From Phoronis australis (taxonomy: Eukaryota > Phoronida > Phoronidae), in assembly GCA_002633005.1 (NCBI GenBank), contig NMRA01000279.1, positions 197,233 to 261,232 of the forward strand: a stretch of 64,000 nucleotides of DNA, read 5' to 3'. Shown here in pieces: positions 33,597 to 48,500 of the stretch. Made by a program: the position numbers and the translations under genes. The notes under the pieces are model-generated. The model was given only the letters and a program-made list of their open reading frames with translations, had not been told where the DNA came from and made no database searches. Every line of letters begins with the position of its first letter. The stretch's first letter is position 1.

Positions 33597-36500
33597 GTAA
33601 GTAGTCCGAGAAACATTCTCTAATCTTTCAAACAGAATTAATGACCAATTATTATTTTTGTGTTTTCACAAGATTTACAATATCCCCGCAAATGGTCGAA
33701 ATTCTACTGCATAATTTGAATACGATTGTGCGGTACAAACTGTTACAATAAGAAAACGAGCTTTTCATTAAGTTAAGTTTTCGTTAAGTCAAGTCTAACC
33801 AAGTCTCAATTTTTGTTTGAGAAATTTGAACTAGACTTCGTGTTTTGCCATGTTGTGCTCTAAACTAGGTATAAGTATATCGTACATCATTCACAGCAAG
33901 CCTGGCTGTCCCCGAAGGTATTAGGAACTAGTATTAAATTAATGGTATCAAGAGACTGACAGGTCGGTAGATTTCAAGAACATAGCAGCATGTAGGCTGT
34001 TATTCCAGTGATCAATAGTCCTTATCATGGTAGAAGTTGGGTTAACAATACTGGATTGAAGCAGCCTTGAGGAATTGGAAGGAAGAGTGTTGAATGCATT
34101 CAATTTGGTTGTTCTGCTTTGACAAATGAGATAATTAACTTAGGGTTGATGGTATGGTAATGTGACCTTTGACTCCTGTAATTGACACTGTTAATTGCTT
34201 TAGATCCTATCTTAGTATATAAATGGAAGTGTTATTGAAGTTTTAAAGATAGGGAATGGCTGGCATGGACATGAACCTGATCGGAATTTTTCTCAGTTTG
34301 GGTGGGTGTAGATTTTGATTAGGTTGGATGAGCCAAAAACACGATCTGTATTCTCAACAAAGTTTGAGTGTGAAGTGATATAGGTCTGGAAGTTATTATC
34401 ATCTTTAATATTAGTTTGGAAGCAACTTACCAGCAGCATCCATCTTCATGACGTACACTGAGTCAAAAAAAGACGCAGCTAAACAAAATCATATGCCTGA
34501 GACCTTATCACAAATGTGAACTTTTTCACTGAGCAAAGTTTGTAAATCCAAATCTCATTTTTCCATTTTTTGTTTCGCTACATTATCACCAATTTAGGAT
34601 ACGATATGTCGAAGTTGTAAAATTTTATTTTGTCTTGTTTTAATAAATTATGAGTAGCATCAAAGCAACGCTTTACCATTTTCAAATTCTATTCCATAAA
34701 TAACGGACATTATTTTGAAAAATTTTGATTATTTGCTACAAAGTTAGAAGCTTATGAAATGTAAAAGAGAAATTCAGGCTGTTACGTATGTTTGTCCAAA
34801 ATTGGCGGACATTTCATGCTAAGATTCGCAGTGATGACGTAATTTAGTCTGGTTGTCTAGAATGTCAAATGCGTATTTGCTGTCTATAAAATTACAGGAT
34901 GACAGCGATGAAGACTTTGAGCTCTACAACGGAGGTCAGTCGGGTCAGAGTCCTGGGAAGCCAGCAAAAACGAGGAAGTCCAAACACTGGCAGGTTATTG
35001 AGGGGCTCAAATCTGGGCAGAGGTTTGAGGAGAAACCCATACGATTTGGTGGCTACCTGTTAAAGAGGAGGAAATGGCCAATGAAAGGGTGGCATAAGGT
35101 TAGTGGTTAGTTTGGTTTTAGGCTGGACCGTTACGATAAAATTGACAGCAATCGTCTCGTATAGGGAGAGTTTCGTATTTGCAGAAACGAGTAGTCCTCA
35201 CTTCCAAGTTCGTTCGCTAAAATCGTGATAAACACTTCTTACACGTCTAGGCTTTTGATTATTTTATCTTATCAGTATCAAAACTTCATTTTGTTGTGTA
35301 AGCAAAGGCAAGCAGAGTCAATTAAAAAGTGGAGATTTTCGTCAACCAGGTTCAAAAACAGTATTGCATACATGTAAAATGTGGTTTTTGCCAAGTTTAC
35401 AAACAAAAGTTTGCTTGTGTAGACAGCCTACCAAACATGACTTAACAGTTTGGCAGTTTGCTAGTGTAAACTGGTTGCCAAGCTGACCAAAACATCAGCA
35501 TACTCAGAGATTGGCCGTGTTTGCAAACGAAAGTTTGGTAGAGTTTACCAGACTTTATTCTATTGTCTGGACTTCAGGATTGGTTAGCCTCTCTTGTAAG
35601 ATTCTACACTGTCGCAATCAGGAGTCAGTTCGAAATCATTTTAAGTGACCACTCCAATGTGATACACATAATGTCTATTAAGCTATTATTACAGCTATTG
35701 TTATGCTCATCTTTGCAGTTTGATCATATTTATCTAACAGAGTTGATCTCCAATGAATGCCAAAAATGCATTTCATCTCAATGCATACATTCCAGTTCAG
35801 TTACCCATGACATCCGCTCAATTCCATATAGGGCAAGGAAGGAAACACACCCTTCTGCGAAGCCTGTTGCCAGCACAGTTCCCATCACATACTGTCTCCC
35901 CCACATGGCCCAAGTAACAAAGGCTATGCAGCTCACTAAGACGCAACAAAGACATTAAGCATAAGAATAAATGTACAATTATAGCAACTAAATAAGCATA
36001 ATGGTAAAGGAAGTACAGCTACCAACGTCCCGTCACATACAGAGTGATGTTTAAATTATGCTTGAAGTCAACACAGTTGCCAAATCTCGAGAAACAAAGT
36101 ACATAAAATCAAGAGACAACAGTATTTGTTTATTATCGATTCATGAGTTCTTAAATAAAGTACACATTAATTAGTATTACATAGTTATGATTGAGAACAA
36201 TGGAATTGGTGTTCAGAGGCATCAGTGGGCAGTATGAATAATGAAGATGGAAAAAAACGTTTTCCTGACATATTATTTTATAACTTTTCTCGAAATTTTA
36301 AGAATTTAAAATTTGCAATTCAGAACTGCTTCTACGTATTTTTAACAGAAACGTAGAAAAACGACTGATATTACTAAATTAAACTGTGTTACATATGCAA
36401 TCAAACAAAACCAACAGAACTTAAGTTTAATGGTTGCGTGACGTCAGGCACACATTGTTCAAAATGGCAACGTGACACGTATTGATGTGACGTCACTGTT

Positions 36501-39500
36501 GCTATCCTTCGTGGACCTGAGAAAATTTGTTGCAGTTACGTCAATAGTAAATGCAACACATATGAACAAAATATGAACTTCTTTTTATAATACAACAAAA
36601 CTATCACAGAATTTTTTTATGTCTGGTCTGCACACCACCTGTTGGCCACATCACGTGCCCTGATGAATGTGAGTCTGAAAAGATTTTTGCCCCCGACCTG
36701 GACTCAAACCCAGGACCTTCTGCTAAATGTGCAGACATCGGGACCACCTGTCAAATGCAGAAATCCAATCGGACGTAGCAGCGGGCATCCCACCCATCAA
36801 CTTCGGAGTGTATGTTGTGTTCAATAGGTCACGTGATGTGGCCAACAGGTGGCGTGCAGACCAGATTGCGATCTATATTTCTAAGCCAGTGCAAGATTAA
36901 TAAAACTATATTGGAAACCTTTGAGTCAAAAACTGATCCAAAGAATCAAGTGCTTTTCTCCACAAAAACATTGCAAACACTTAATGGCATCGCCACTGGC
37001 CTTGCCTTGAATGCTTGTGAAACTCTTAATATTGGATTTCTAAAATTAGGCTACATATATAGGTAATTACGGCACAAGTTTCATAAAGACAATGAAAGTA
37101 CCAATTTTATTCAATTGATTCTTTGTGCGTTTTATGCGGGTTTTATGATGTTGTTGAAGCAGTTGACAGGTTTTGTACTAGTTGCCATGGCAACCATTGT
37201 TGGAATTTTGAAATAATGCTCTTGGTATTGACATACCAGCCATAAATCATTTGTTTTGCTTATTAATTTATGGAAATCCATTGCATTGGCTGTATGCACC
37301 TTTTATGCTGTTAAAAAGGCCATTTCCTGTTTGTGTAGATGCGTTGTCTTCACAATTACTTTTAGATTTTCAAAAATCAAATTAAAGTGACCTACTGGTT
37401 ATGGTAAATTTTTGATAGAGCTAATAGCGTCTGCTGTAGGTAATTTAAATGCTTCAAAATTTCATTGGCATGTGGCGTGTGCAGCTCAGTGTACTGTTGC
37501 AACTCCAACATGCCTCGTTGTCATGGTAACAGTACAGCTTAACCACTCCCCTAATTTTCTTGGGTCGGTCACTATTGAGCATGGTTTCCTGCTTCGAACA
37601 CGATTGCCATCAAGCTTAAAATTGGTGATCCTGACGGTGAAAATACCCGGTTACCATGGTAACGATACCCAATTTATCTTAGCAACACCCCCTAAGTTTC
37701 AGTAAAGATCCACTGCATGTGCTCTGGGCAAGGTTGCCTATTTCTAACATGAATTTGGTCTTTAACCTGGGTTATGTTCAATAACGCTAAGACTTGGGCT
37801 AGAATCTAACTTAAATCTAGCCAAAGTCACATGATTTCACTTAAAATACACAACAATATCTCACATAGTCTTGCGAGGTCTTGCTTTTTAGTGAGGTCTT
37901 ACTGTTTCTGAAAGGGAGGCTGAAATTGATGATTTTGATGCAAAATACCTGGTTACTATGGCAATGGTGTATGTTTCAGCCAGGCAACCCATCTCTGTGC
38001 TTTAAAGGTGGAGCACTATAAGTGATTTGAGCATGGTCGTCTGCTTCTAATGTCACTTTGCCATCAAACCTAAAATTCCTGATTTTGGCTGGCTGACTCT
38101 GATGAATTTTTTTTTTTGTTGTGGACACATCCTTTTCTAGCCTCTCATAAGTAAAGATTGTGTTTGTTCGTACACATTTTACATTCAGCAAACATAGTGC
38201 GTTGAAACTGTCCTGGTTGAGCTGCTAGTACGACTTTTTTAAAAACGAAGTCACCCAATATCTTATCAAATGATTCGTCATTTGAGTGAAAATGTGATCC
38301 CAAAATATATCCTCTCGTCAAGACAAAAATTACACCAAAACATACTGCGTACGTATTTTAGAACAATCCATCTGGTTTTCAACATTTAATAAAAATTTAC
38401 CTATGGGCATATGTTTGGAAACATTTTCTGAAAATTGGTCCATGGAGGGGCCTATTTTTTTGAAATTCCTGGTGATTGTGATCTGACCAATCAGATGCTG
38501 TAGCAGCCTTAAAGGCTGACCATGGAAGTGAACTGACTATGTCACTTCATCAAGTTGGGTTAGGAACAAGCTAGTCTAACACGAGACAAAAAATCAGAGG
38601 AAAGAAGTTTTTAGTAAATGTACGATAAAACAAATTAATGTAGACCACTTGCTGAGGCATATCAAATAATATGAACCATGGAGGCCTTTGGCTAAGGCGA
38701 GTATTTCTCTCCCTTCGTCCACATAACCTAGTATCGCCGTCAGGATCAGTCAATATTTGTGTAAAGTCAAACCTGAATCGTGACTTAATGTTACACCATG
38801 GTAAAGTCTACCTTATGTACAAGAGACTGTTGTGTCAACTACCAACTCATCAATATCGCTCTTTTATTCACAGAGATATGTGGACCTCGAAGGTGGAATA
38901 CTGAAGTATGCCAAGACACCTGGTGATGTAAGTTTTCCATTCAGTGGTAGTTTTTATTATTTTTTTGTCTCTGTTATGCATTATCCATCTCTTTATCTGT
39001 CAAAGTGCTTGAAGAACCATGTTGAAAAGTGACAGGTGTGTTCCTATTGAGCATGCTTCGCACTCCCTAGAGACTGTATTTAGTTGGTATTGGTCCATCT
39101 AGTTGGAGTGTAAAAGTAACGATCCCTTGTATCTGCGCTGTATGACAGTGGTGCCCATGGTGGGCTCATATCAATACTCTGCATTGCTCTTGTCGCACAT
39201 AGTCTTTAGAAAAGTTAAGAATTTGGATTTTTGATTTTATATAAAGTGTTGTGTAATGGACCTTGTTATGTTTGTGGTTCATACATTAATGCCAGCCTTG
39301 AATATGCTTTTGTCCACGGCTCTGTTTCATTTTCAGATTCAGAAAGGCAAGTTTCATGGCACTGTTGATTTGGCTCTGTCTTATCTGGTTTACAAAGAGG
39401 CCAGTCGACGAATAGACTTGGATGCTGAGGATTCGGTTTACCACTTGAAGGTATGTACAATCTTTGTCCTCTTACTTCAATTACATTTTGGGCTTGGACG

Positions 39501-42500
39501 TGGTAACTAGTCCCCATAATGGCTTAGAATTTTGCAGATGGTTGTAGATTAAGTGTGTAATTCACACACACTAGACCTTTTGAAATTGTCATGCAAGGTC
39601 AGTGAAAGTAGTTCTTTGTGAACCCCGCTTATTAGTCATACAACTGTCCCAGTTATCTTGCATAAGCAAACACAGCTTAACAATGGGTTTGTTGACCTAG
39701 CTGAGGAGATAATCGTTTTATTACCTCCTATGGGTTTTGAATAGCCAAGCCCGGAATATATGTGTTGTTTATGTCTTGGTTGTGGCGAGTTTAGGGAAGT
39801 CACTTAAGACTGGCAAAATTACGTGTTTTGCAAGTCCGAGACATTACTCGGGCACACTAGCAAAATGGCTGCCACTCAAATGTAATTGATTGGTGAGTCT
39901 AGAATGTTGAGTTGTAAGATGCCGAAGTAGAGGTGAAACTTTTTGCTCAAAATGTTTCACGAGTGTTTTGAATTTGCTCATTTTTCTTAATGTGGTGAGC
40001 ATTGAATTGATCTGAAGAGATTTTGTGTACCATGTATGTGGCTTCGCAAATCATAATTTATAGATTTTTAACCTTGATCACACTGCTTTTAAGTTTGGGA
40101 AGAAATTTTTCATTACGACTACGAGGAATGGTATTTGAATTGTTCATTCAGCTTGAGTGTGTGAAAACGAACCTTTGTTTTACTGGGAGCGACGAGTAAC
40201 GTTAATTTGAATTTATTGTGCTTAAGGCAAAAGGAAATAAGTGGTTTGAAGAATGGATCACCAACTTGAGACGTCATCGACTCTTCAGGCAACATGAGTT
40301 AGAGTACGGGAGTAAAGATGCACCCAGACTAACGGACATCCAGTCTGTCTCACAGGGGGCAGGTATGTATGCAACAATATAAGTTCACGAGCTGTTCAAA
40401 TACACTTATTTACATTGCACCAATGAAGAGATCTCCCCCATAAAATGACAATGATTGTGACTTTTCGTATAACGTTAAGTGGAAATCAACCATTTTTGTG
40501 CTGCTTTGAATAAAAGTCCATATTCCTGGCATGCGTTCAGTAGCGTTAGGACCTACGCTAGGACCTAGCTAAAATATAGCCAGAATCACGTGTTCTCATT
40601 TCAAATACACGGTAATACCTCATGCAATTTCGGGAAATCTTGGTTTTTAGCGAGGTCCTAGCGTTACTGAACAGGAGGCTGATTACCTTGTAGACATGGT
40701 TCTGTGTTGATTACTGTTGCCTTGGTGAAGATGTACTATCCATGGAGCAACAGGAAATGATGTCAACGGCCCAAGAAAGGGCCAGCATCCATGTCATACA
40801 CTCTATTGAACACAAAAGCTTGGCAGTAAAAGAGTTAATGCTTGCGGTGGTATTTCTCTTCCTCATTGTTATCTTGTGTTTTCAGAGCCTGAAGTCGTAG
40901 GCTTTATTGAGGGTGTCAAGGGCTGTGGTACGACAAGAAAGGAACGTGCAGGCAGTCTCAAGTCTCGTCTGGTGGTGGGCGGGCTGTCAGCGTGGTCCAT
41001 GGACACAATGGGCATTGAACTGTGTAACAAAGGTGAGTTGTGGGTGCACAAGAGGAGAGAGGGTGCGGCCAGTCACTGGACACATCAGCATGCACCTCTA
41101 AATGGGGAATAGAAGGGACCTCCTTTTTGCCAAATAATGTTGTTGCTGGGAAAGCTTACGTTGACATGCAACTCAAACCTTCACTAGCACAACTCACTAC
41201 AAAAGTTGTATTGTGTATCCCCTCTAAACATAGGAGAAATGTGGCTGTGATTTCATCTTGTTAAATTGTCTTTATCTTTGAAGTTGAGACCTATGTTGTA
41301 GCCCCTGGTATAATGTGGACTGAGATAATGCCCACTTTTAGTCGGAAAGTATTCTCATTACAGTAGGCAGTTTGAATTGTAGATGGTTGCATATAGTCTG
41401 TGTTGGGAACAAAGCAACAGTTAAGGAACTTCAAGAGAAAATCTAACTTTTTGTTTCTAGATTTGTTGAACGTCCAAAACAAGATATCTGTGCTATCCCA
41501 CACTCTTGATCAACTTAACAGCATTCCTATGGTGAACTTTGTGGACACAAATGTTGAGGTAGGTCATGCTGTGTGATGTTACAAAGGTCTTGTGTTGTAA
41601 TGTCTTGAAGGTCGTATGGTTTAATGTCTTGAATGTCGTACGGTGTAATGTCTTTAAGGTCATGCGGTATAATGTAGTGAATGTCATGTGGCGTAATATC
41701 ATGAAGGTTATGCGGTTGTGCGATGTAATGTCACGAAGTTTATGCGGCATAATGTCGTGAAGGTCATGCAGCATAATGTCATGATACACACGAGTGCACG
41801 CACAGTACTTGGCAAGTTTAATCAGTCAAAATGACCCAGAATTCTCTGTCATGATGGGTGAATGTGAGCGGTATTCACCACCACCAGCTGCACATTTCTC
41901 AGATTATTCTTGACATTTGGGAAATTAGACGTGGAATGTTGTTATGCATAGATGCAAGATTTTTCGCATCATAACTCGGAATAAGTGTTTGGACCTGCTG
42001 CAATGGTATCCTAACTAAAAGTCTGGTGTATGCTTTGGATACACAAACTTGAACAGGTCTAGGAAAATTGGCACAGTGCCAGAAGTTATGGTAAAAATTC
42101 CTGTGCTTGGGACGCAATATGGCGGAAAGGTGTAATTTCATTTTGTCAAATTTCTCCATATAATAACTTTTCAGGAAAATTTATTTTGCTTTGAGCACAG
42201 TTTGTATGGTGTAGATATTACCATGCAACATGTGGTAAAATTTTGAGTATTTGCGACAATGTTTTAAGCCTCAGAAAAGTAGAAAAATGGAAGTTTTAGC
42301 CATTATTTCCGTCCCAAATTTGAGAGTTTTCCCTGTAATTATGCATTTGGATGCATTCTTTAGTAGAACAATTAACACATGTCGCATACTTGAGCAGCGT
42401 TTTATTTCTACTGTGCGATGCCACTGCACAGCTCACAGTTCAAAAGGAAGTGTCTTAAAAAGACACCAGGAAGGTGACTTTGTATTGCTGTGCAGAAAGG

Positions 42501-45500
42501 CTGTTTTAACTTACAATTAAGTAATTAAGAATTGTAATTGTAAAATATAGTTTTCACTTAATGCATGACTTGCTACTAATTACTCTGTGGGGAAATGGTC
42601 TTCCTCTGCAATTCCATATTTGGATGTCTGAACTGATGATGAGCATCAGTCCATTCCGTATGCATCATAGCCATATGTATCATATCCATACTTGAAATAA
42701 TTGCTTTAGTCTCCTAACATATTTACCATTGAAGCACAACTTTTAGATCAGACCGTCTTCAATTGCCCATTTGTACATTCCAAGAAAGCGTGCCGCGTTG
42801 CGGTCATTTCCCATGATGGCTTGACTCATCAGCTCGGGCAGGATGGGCGAGTCTGGATGTACAAGAACGCCCTCTGGCAGGTCCTCTTGTTTCATTAACA
42901 TAAACGGCAGAGCATGTATCCCATTAGATATACCGTGACCACGCGTACGCAGGAAGTTGTCATATAACTCGTCAAAGGTGAAGGTCAACCCAGTTTTCAA
43001 CCTGTCCATTTCTTGCTGAAGATGATTGTGATAGATGCGCAGAAACTCATGTAAATTGTCGCCTTCGAAGATATAAGGGACACAGAGTAGAAGGAAGTTG
43101 GCTATGTCGGTCATTGGCGAGGTGTACTGGACGTGTTGAAAATCAACAAGTTTCACGGCGACCGGACTTTTTGATTTCACGTCATATCTGAACAACATGT
43201 TTCTATGTGTACAGTCCCGTAGACATATTGTGGCGTATGGTTCTTCGGGTATCGTTGTGCGATTGCAGACGGACAGGATATCGAAATCTTCTAAGTTCTT
43301 CACATGCGATTTGAGTTCATCGCTCAAGTTTGATTGCTTGACGACCTGAATTACACACGCCCTGTTCTGCACGAATACAGGTTGTAGTTTTTGAAACATA
43401 GCATCACTGATGAAGTTATTTGTAAAAATGTATGGGAAGTTTTCACGCAGCGATGACAGACCGCTTGATTTTAGCGCATATCCAATAGAGTGGAAACGCG
43501 CCAGAGCCTGAAGGGCGATCTTACAATGATCGTGGTCCAGCCCTCTGTTGAAATCCACTTTCTGATAACCCTCTTGTGTCAGGTCGTTCATTGCTATCAT
43601 GCTGTGTTTCTCATCTAGGACATATCCTACGAGCTTTGCAAAAGGATTTTCTGGCAGAGGTGGAATCCCTTGTTGTCGTTCGTATGTCTCTATTGCCGGT
43701 AAAATTTCGGCATAAGTCATAGATTCTTTGAAGAAGTATTTTTCTTGTTCAATGAAATTCGTCAGGTCTCCACTGTCTGTAGATGATACGTTTGTTTTGA
43801 TTATCAGGTGGTGACTTTGTCTCGCGCCATTTTTGCTTTGCGACGATACAGTGACTTTGAATATCTTGCTCAATAGATTCTCCCCTGTGGGTTATAAATT
43901 TATAAACAGCCATGTAAATACTAACATTGAGCTGTGATTAACTATTATCTCAAAGAGATGCTCTCATTTTTCATCGCTTTGGGACACATTAGTAGCTAAC
44001 ATTTCAAAAAATTGAAGGCAATCACAATTATGTTAGATGCTTTTGTCTGAAATTGATCAGTCTTGCTGTAAAGCTTCTATCGTAGAGCAAAGTGTTCTAA
44101 AATCTTGAGTATTTCTCAAGTTCTTATTGTAATTCTTTACTGATTTCGCATAAAAATAATCGTCAAAATGGTTATTTTCCATATTTCAATAGCTGATTAC
44201 CCTTTTGCAAATAATAGGAATGAACTTCAAAATCAGCGCATAAATTATGTAAACAAAGATATTGTATTAATCGACGTTTCGGTTTATTGTCACTAAACCA
44301 TTCGCAAGTGACACTAAACTGAAACATTTGATTAAATACAAGGTTTTTATTTGCTTGAACACTGATTTTGAAAATTGTACTCATACTTTGGCAAAAAAGC
44401 AAACGTGGTATTATAATGGAAACTATAGCTGTTTTATGACATCTACAGGCTGCAAAACTGTTCTTGTAATAGCTTCGATGTTCTTAGTCTTTACTTTTGT
44501 GGATAAATTTGACAAAATAGAATTTCACTTGTCGGCCATATTGTGTGCTAAATAAATGAATGTCATAGTCTCTGCTGGATTCCCACAGCCTCACCCATCT
44601 TTAAATTTGCGTATATTAAGCTTTTTTCATTTTTGTGATGCGTTTATTCTGGTTTAGACAATAATTGGTAAATAATAATAGCAACTCTGCTGTGTTCTGT
44701 AGACCCAAGACACTTGTGAAGCATTTGCCGAGAGAAATATTCGCTTATGGAATGGAAATCAGGGCTTGGCTTTTAAGAGTATTTCCTGTTATTTTATTTC
44801 CAGTTTCCTCTTTTTTCTCATGCAAAAACATTTATTTCAGTTAAATTTTACAACACAAAAAATATTTCTATCACACAAGCCTATTTATTTATGGGACGAT
44901 ACATCACCTGGAAAATTTACCTCTTTTTGTCATTGGCCATTCTAAGCCCTGGGAAGTAGTGAGTTCTATCTTGAATTCGACATTCCAATTGCATCTACTA
45001 AGCACTCCATCTCATCGACCAATCACTTAATCTTAATCTATTATCAAGTTCAGACCATATTTTGCAAAACACTTGTCTTTCACGCGCCAGATTCTGCGTG
45101 GTCTTTCCTGATCTAGTTTTTTTTTAGAGATCCTTGCATCTATAGAGCACAACCCCAATTCCCTCACTTTTCCACCTACCTGGTTTGGTTGCTGGCTCTA
45201 TTTTCATGTCCGTTATAAACTGGGTGTCTGGTTCAGAATCGCGGAACAAGAATGTGTGTACAATTTCCTTTGTTACGATACCAGCCTCTGACGATAGGTC
45301 TTCCGAAGCCATTTTCTTCCTAAAAGGGGCAGGTATTAACATGAAGGTGAATGTGTTGTGCGTGATACACAAGGAAACTTGACAAGTTCACTCAAATAAT
45401 CACGTTCATGTTGATAAAAATTTGCTTTGTGCAAAATCGAATTACTGGTACATGTTTATAAAATAAGGTAAATTTGAACCAATCTTTTTTCAACTATTGG

Positions 45501-48500
45501 CAATCTTATTCACCACACAATAATTGATTTAACCATTCACATATTCCTCCGATTCTCTGACATAAGTTTCGGTAAAGGTGAAAGTGGGTGACCATGAGGC
45601 CAATAATTACAAAAATTCCTTACACTGAACAAAACATTTCAACTGATTACTCAAGTTCATGCACACACTATCTTGAGATTAAGCAGGATTCCAAGTTCAA
45701 GCACAGCAAATGAGCACACAGCGATAAATGATTTCTTTATGTACAGCCCAGTGGCGGTTACCATATAAAATTCTGTCTGGTGTTGTTCTTTGGACGTATG
45801 CCATGGCTGAAAAAAACAATTCATGGACCAGTTCCCATGTTTGTTTTGTGGAAGTGGGCAAACACATTCTATGATTGTGCTAGTTTTCGAAAGGTATCAT
45901 GGCATCTCACATGCCTCCTGGGGGCCATTATTATAATTTGTTTGTTCTTTGATATCCTTCTCTCCAGCTCAGTCGGACAAACCATTCTAAGAATCACGAT
46001 GAAAATTGGTATACATGTGTTCCTACTGGGAAGAGCATAGCTGACAATGGTTTGTGGATAATTTGACTGCTGTGGCACGCCCTAATGGCAGTTCTTCTAC
46101 TATTTTCGCATCCACAGCTTTTTTTCTTGGACCCCTGCAGGATTTTTGTAAAATTTAGCACGTGTATTTTTATTTTCCTGATGAATGTGATAACGGTTGA
46201 CAATGACTTGTGGATGTATCTAACTACGGCTGTGGCTTTAGGGGCAATTTTAGTTTTTTATGGTTTTGGCAGGTGCGTTCCTAATGAGGAGAGCATTGTA
46301 GAATTGCTATGCGCCCCCTAGAGGCCATTTTATTGGGAATGTTTAAGATAGTAATCATCCCTTGTATCTATGAAATAGACGATGCACACATGATGGGCTG
46401 TGGGTGTATATCAGCACTTTAGCATCGCTATGGGACTAAATGTCTTGTCAGTAACATCTACAGATTTTCTGACCAGTTAATTAGGCAAATATGCCAAATT
46501 TGAAAATCAACCCAATGCATGCTGTTCTGGTTTCTTTAATTTGATCTGCACATCTCAATTCATCCATTTTTTTGTTATAAAAGTTGCCATTACAGCATGC
46601 TGAGTGTAGACTTCCTCTCTGGGTTTGGTTGGCTCATGTTACAGACCAATCTTGCTCGACTTTACCTCAACATTGTTTCTACATTTTTGTGTTTCTGTTG
46701 TATGTATAGATATATCTTTCTTGCAAAAAACATTGAGAATTCGTTTTTTGAAGCACCAAAATTGGTCCAGTATAACTTGTGTTAGCTTTTTATAATCCTA
46801 GTGCTCTAGTAGACTCTCCAAAACCACACAAGTCACAAACAATAACATCAATCTACCACAGATATGGCTTGAGTGGATTCACTTTGCCTATCCTGTTTGA
46901 TGATGACTCATGTTTCATGCACACTGAGTTTCAATATTTTCCCTAATGCCACAGTTGACTCATTTCCAGGCCAAAACCACCACGTGTGGCCATTATTGTT
47001 GTTTGTGGCAAACATTAGTAATTTGCTAATGCAAAATGAGTTCTACTGGTTTTATGATATTGACAGAATGGTATTAGTTGATAAATGTTTTATCAGTGGC
47101 ACTTACAGACTGCTGAGAGTGCAGGGTCTCCTGACATTGTACCTCAGAATTTCGAACAAAAACTTGCCAGATTTGCTAAAACCAGGTTAAATTTACTTCC
47201 AGCAGATAGTTGCACCTATTCAGATCATCAGCTTAAGCATTAGACCTAATACCAGCAACTGAGACATTGTACTTTTCCTTAGTTCGTTACCTCCTGGACT
47301 TCACCTGACCCAGTTGACTCCAGTATGTATGTAGGTCAGCTTTGGTGTCCTGATTTGTCTGACCTAGTTGTTTTCCTGTGATTGTGTTCCAGTAATGTTC
47401 TCAGCATGAATATGCCCTAGTGAGACTTGTCCATTGTCTTGTAGCTCTTGTTTGGTTGAAATCAAAAAAAAAAACAACAAATATACCCATTTCAAGGGAT
47501 GGTACCACTGAAATATAGTATCAGATCTGCGGAAACAGAATGATTTTTGACATGAAAAAATTCTGACAGAATTCAATATCTTTAAGTTAGTTGCTAATAT
47601 TTCTGTATGTTATTGTTCTTCAATTTAGCGTATACTATCATGGACAACTAGAACATTATTTTGTCAACTTTATCAGAAAAACAGTTTCAATTTTTTATTT
47701 CATTTTATCACTGCAATTAGACAAATAACCTGTCTGTAAATTAGTGTTTAGACAACAAGCAGTTGACGCTCTCGAACATTATACATATCGTTTGATGAGA
47801 ATGAGAAAATAAAATTTCACTTTTCTGCATATATTGCTTTTGGTGAGATTTTACTATACTCCTAAATGGTTTCAATTTTGTTTTTATCTCCCCAGCAAAG
47901 AAATTTCGATTGAATAAGGTTGTGAAGAGAATTTCGATCTGCTCTACATTTTTTCCAAACCATTACTTGTAACAAATGAAAAAGTCATTTTTTAATTATA
48001 AACATTTAGACAAGGTTTAACCTAGATGATGAAGCAAAGTCTTAATAAAGAAAATTATGCGTCATACCTTCAGTGGTCATTCTTGCATTTGAGTATGAAC
48101 TTTTATATGCGGAAACTTATAAATCCGATTTATAAGTCATGGGCTAAGACAAATCGTAAATTTCAGTCAATTGTAAGATAAAAAGTAAATTTAGGTTGAA
48201 GTTCGTTTCAAGAAAGAGATCTTCTGTTTGACTTAAGGTTTTGACTCAAGTTTTGTCTTAATTTTGTATCACTTACTGGATGCAGAAGTTTCAAATTTTT
48301 GAAGTTGAGACAAATCTTAGACTTAAGTAAAAAATGAACTTAAATCAGTTTCTTGGAACGGGCCTCATGGCTTCTGTTCTTAGTATGAAATAAATTTCCA
48401 AGTCTGATTTGTCACCTGGATGTCCGTCTTCTATAAACACATACTGTATCTACTTATTTATTGTATTCTTTAAAATGAGGGCGACTTCTTCAGTGATAAC

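Noticed and set aside
41493-41789. Frame with 8-residue repeats
   Set aside because: It is produced by the 24-base minisatellite.
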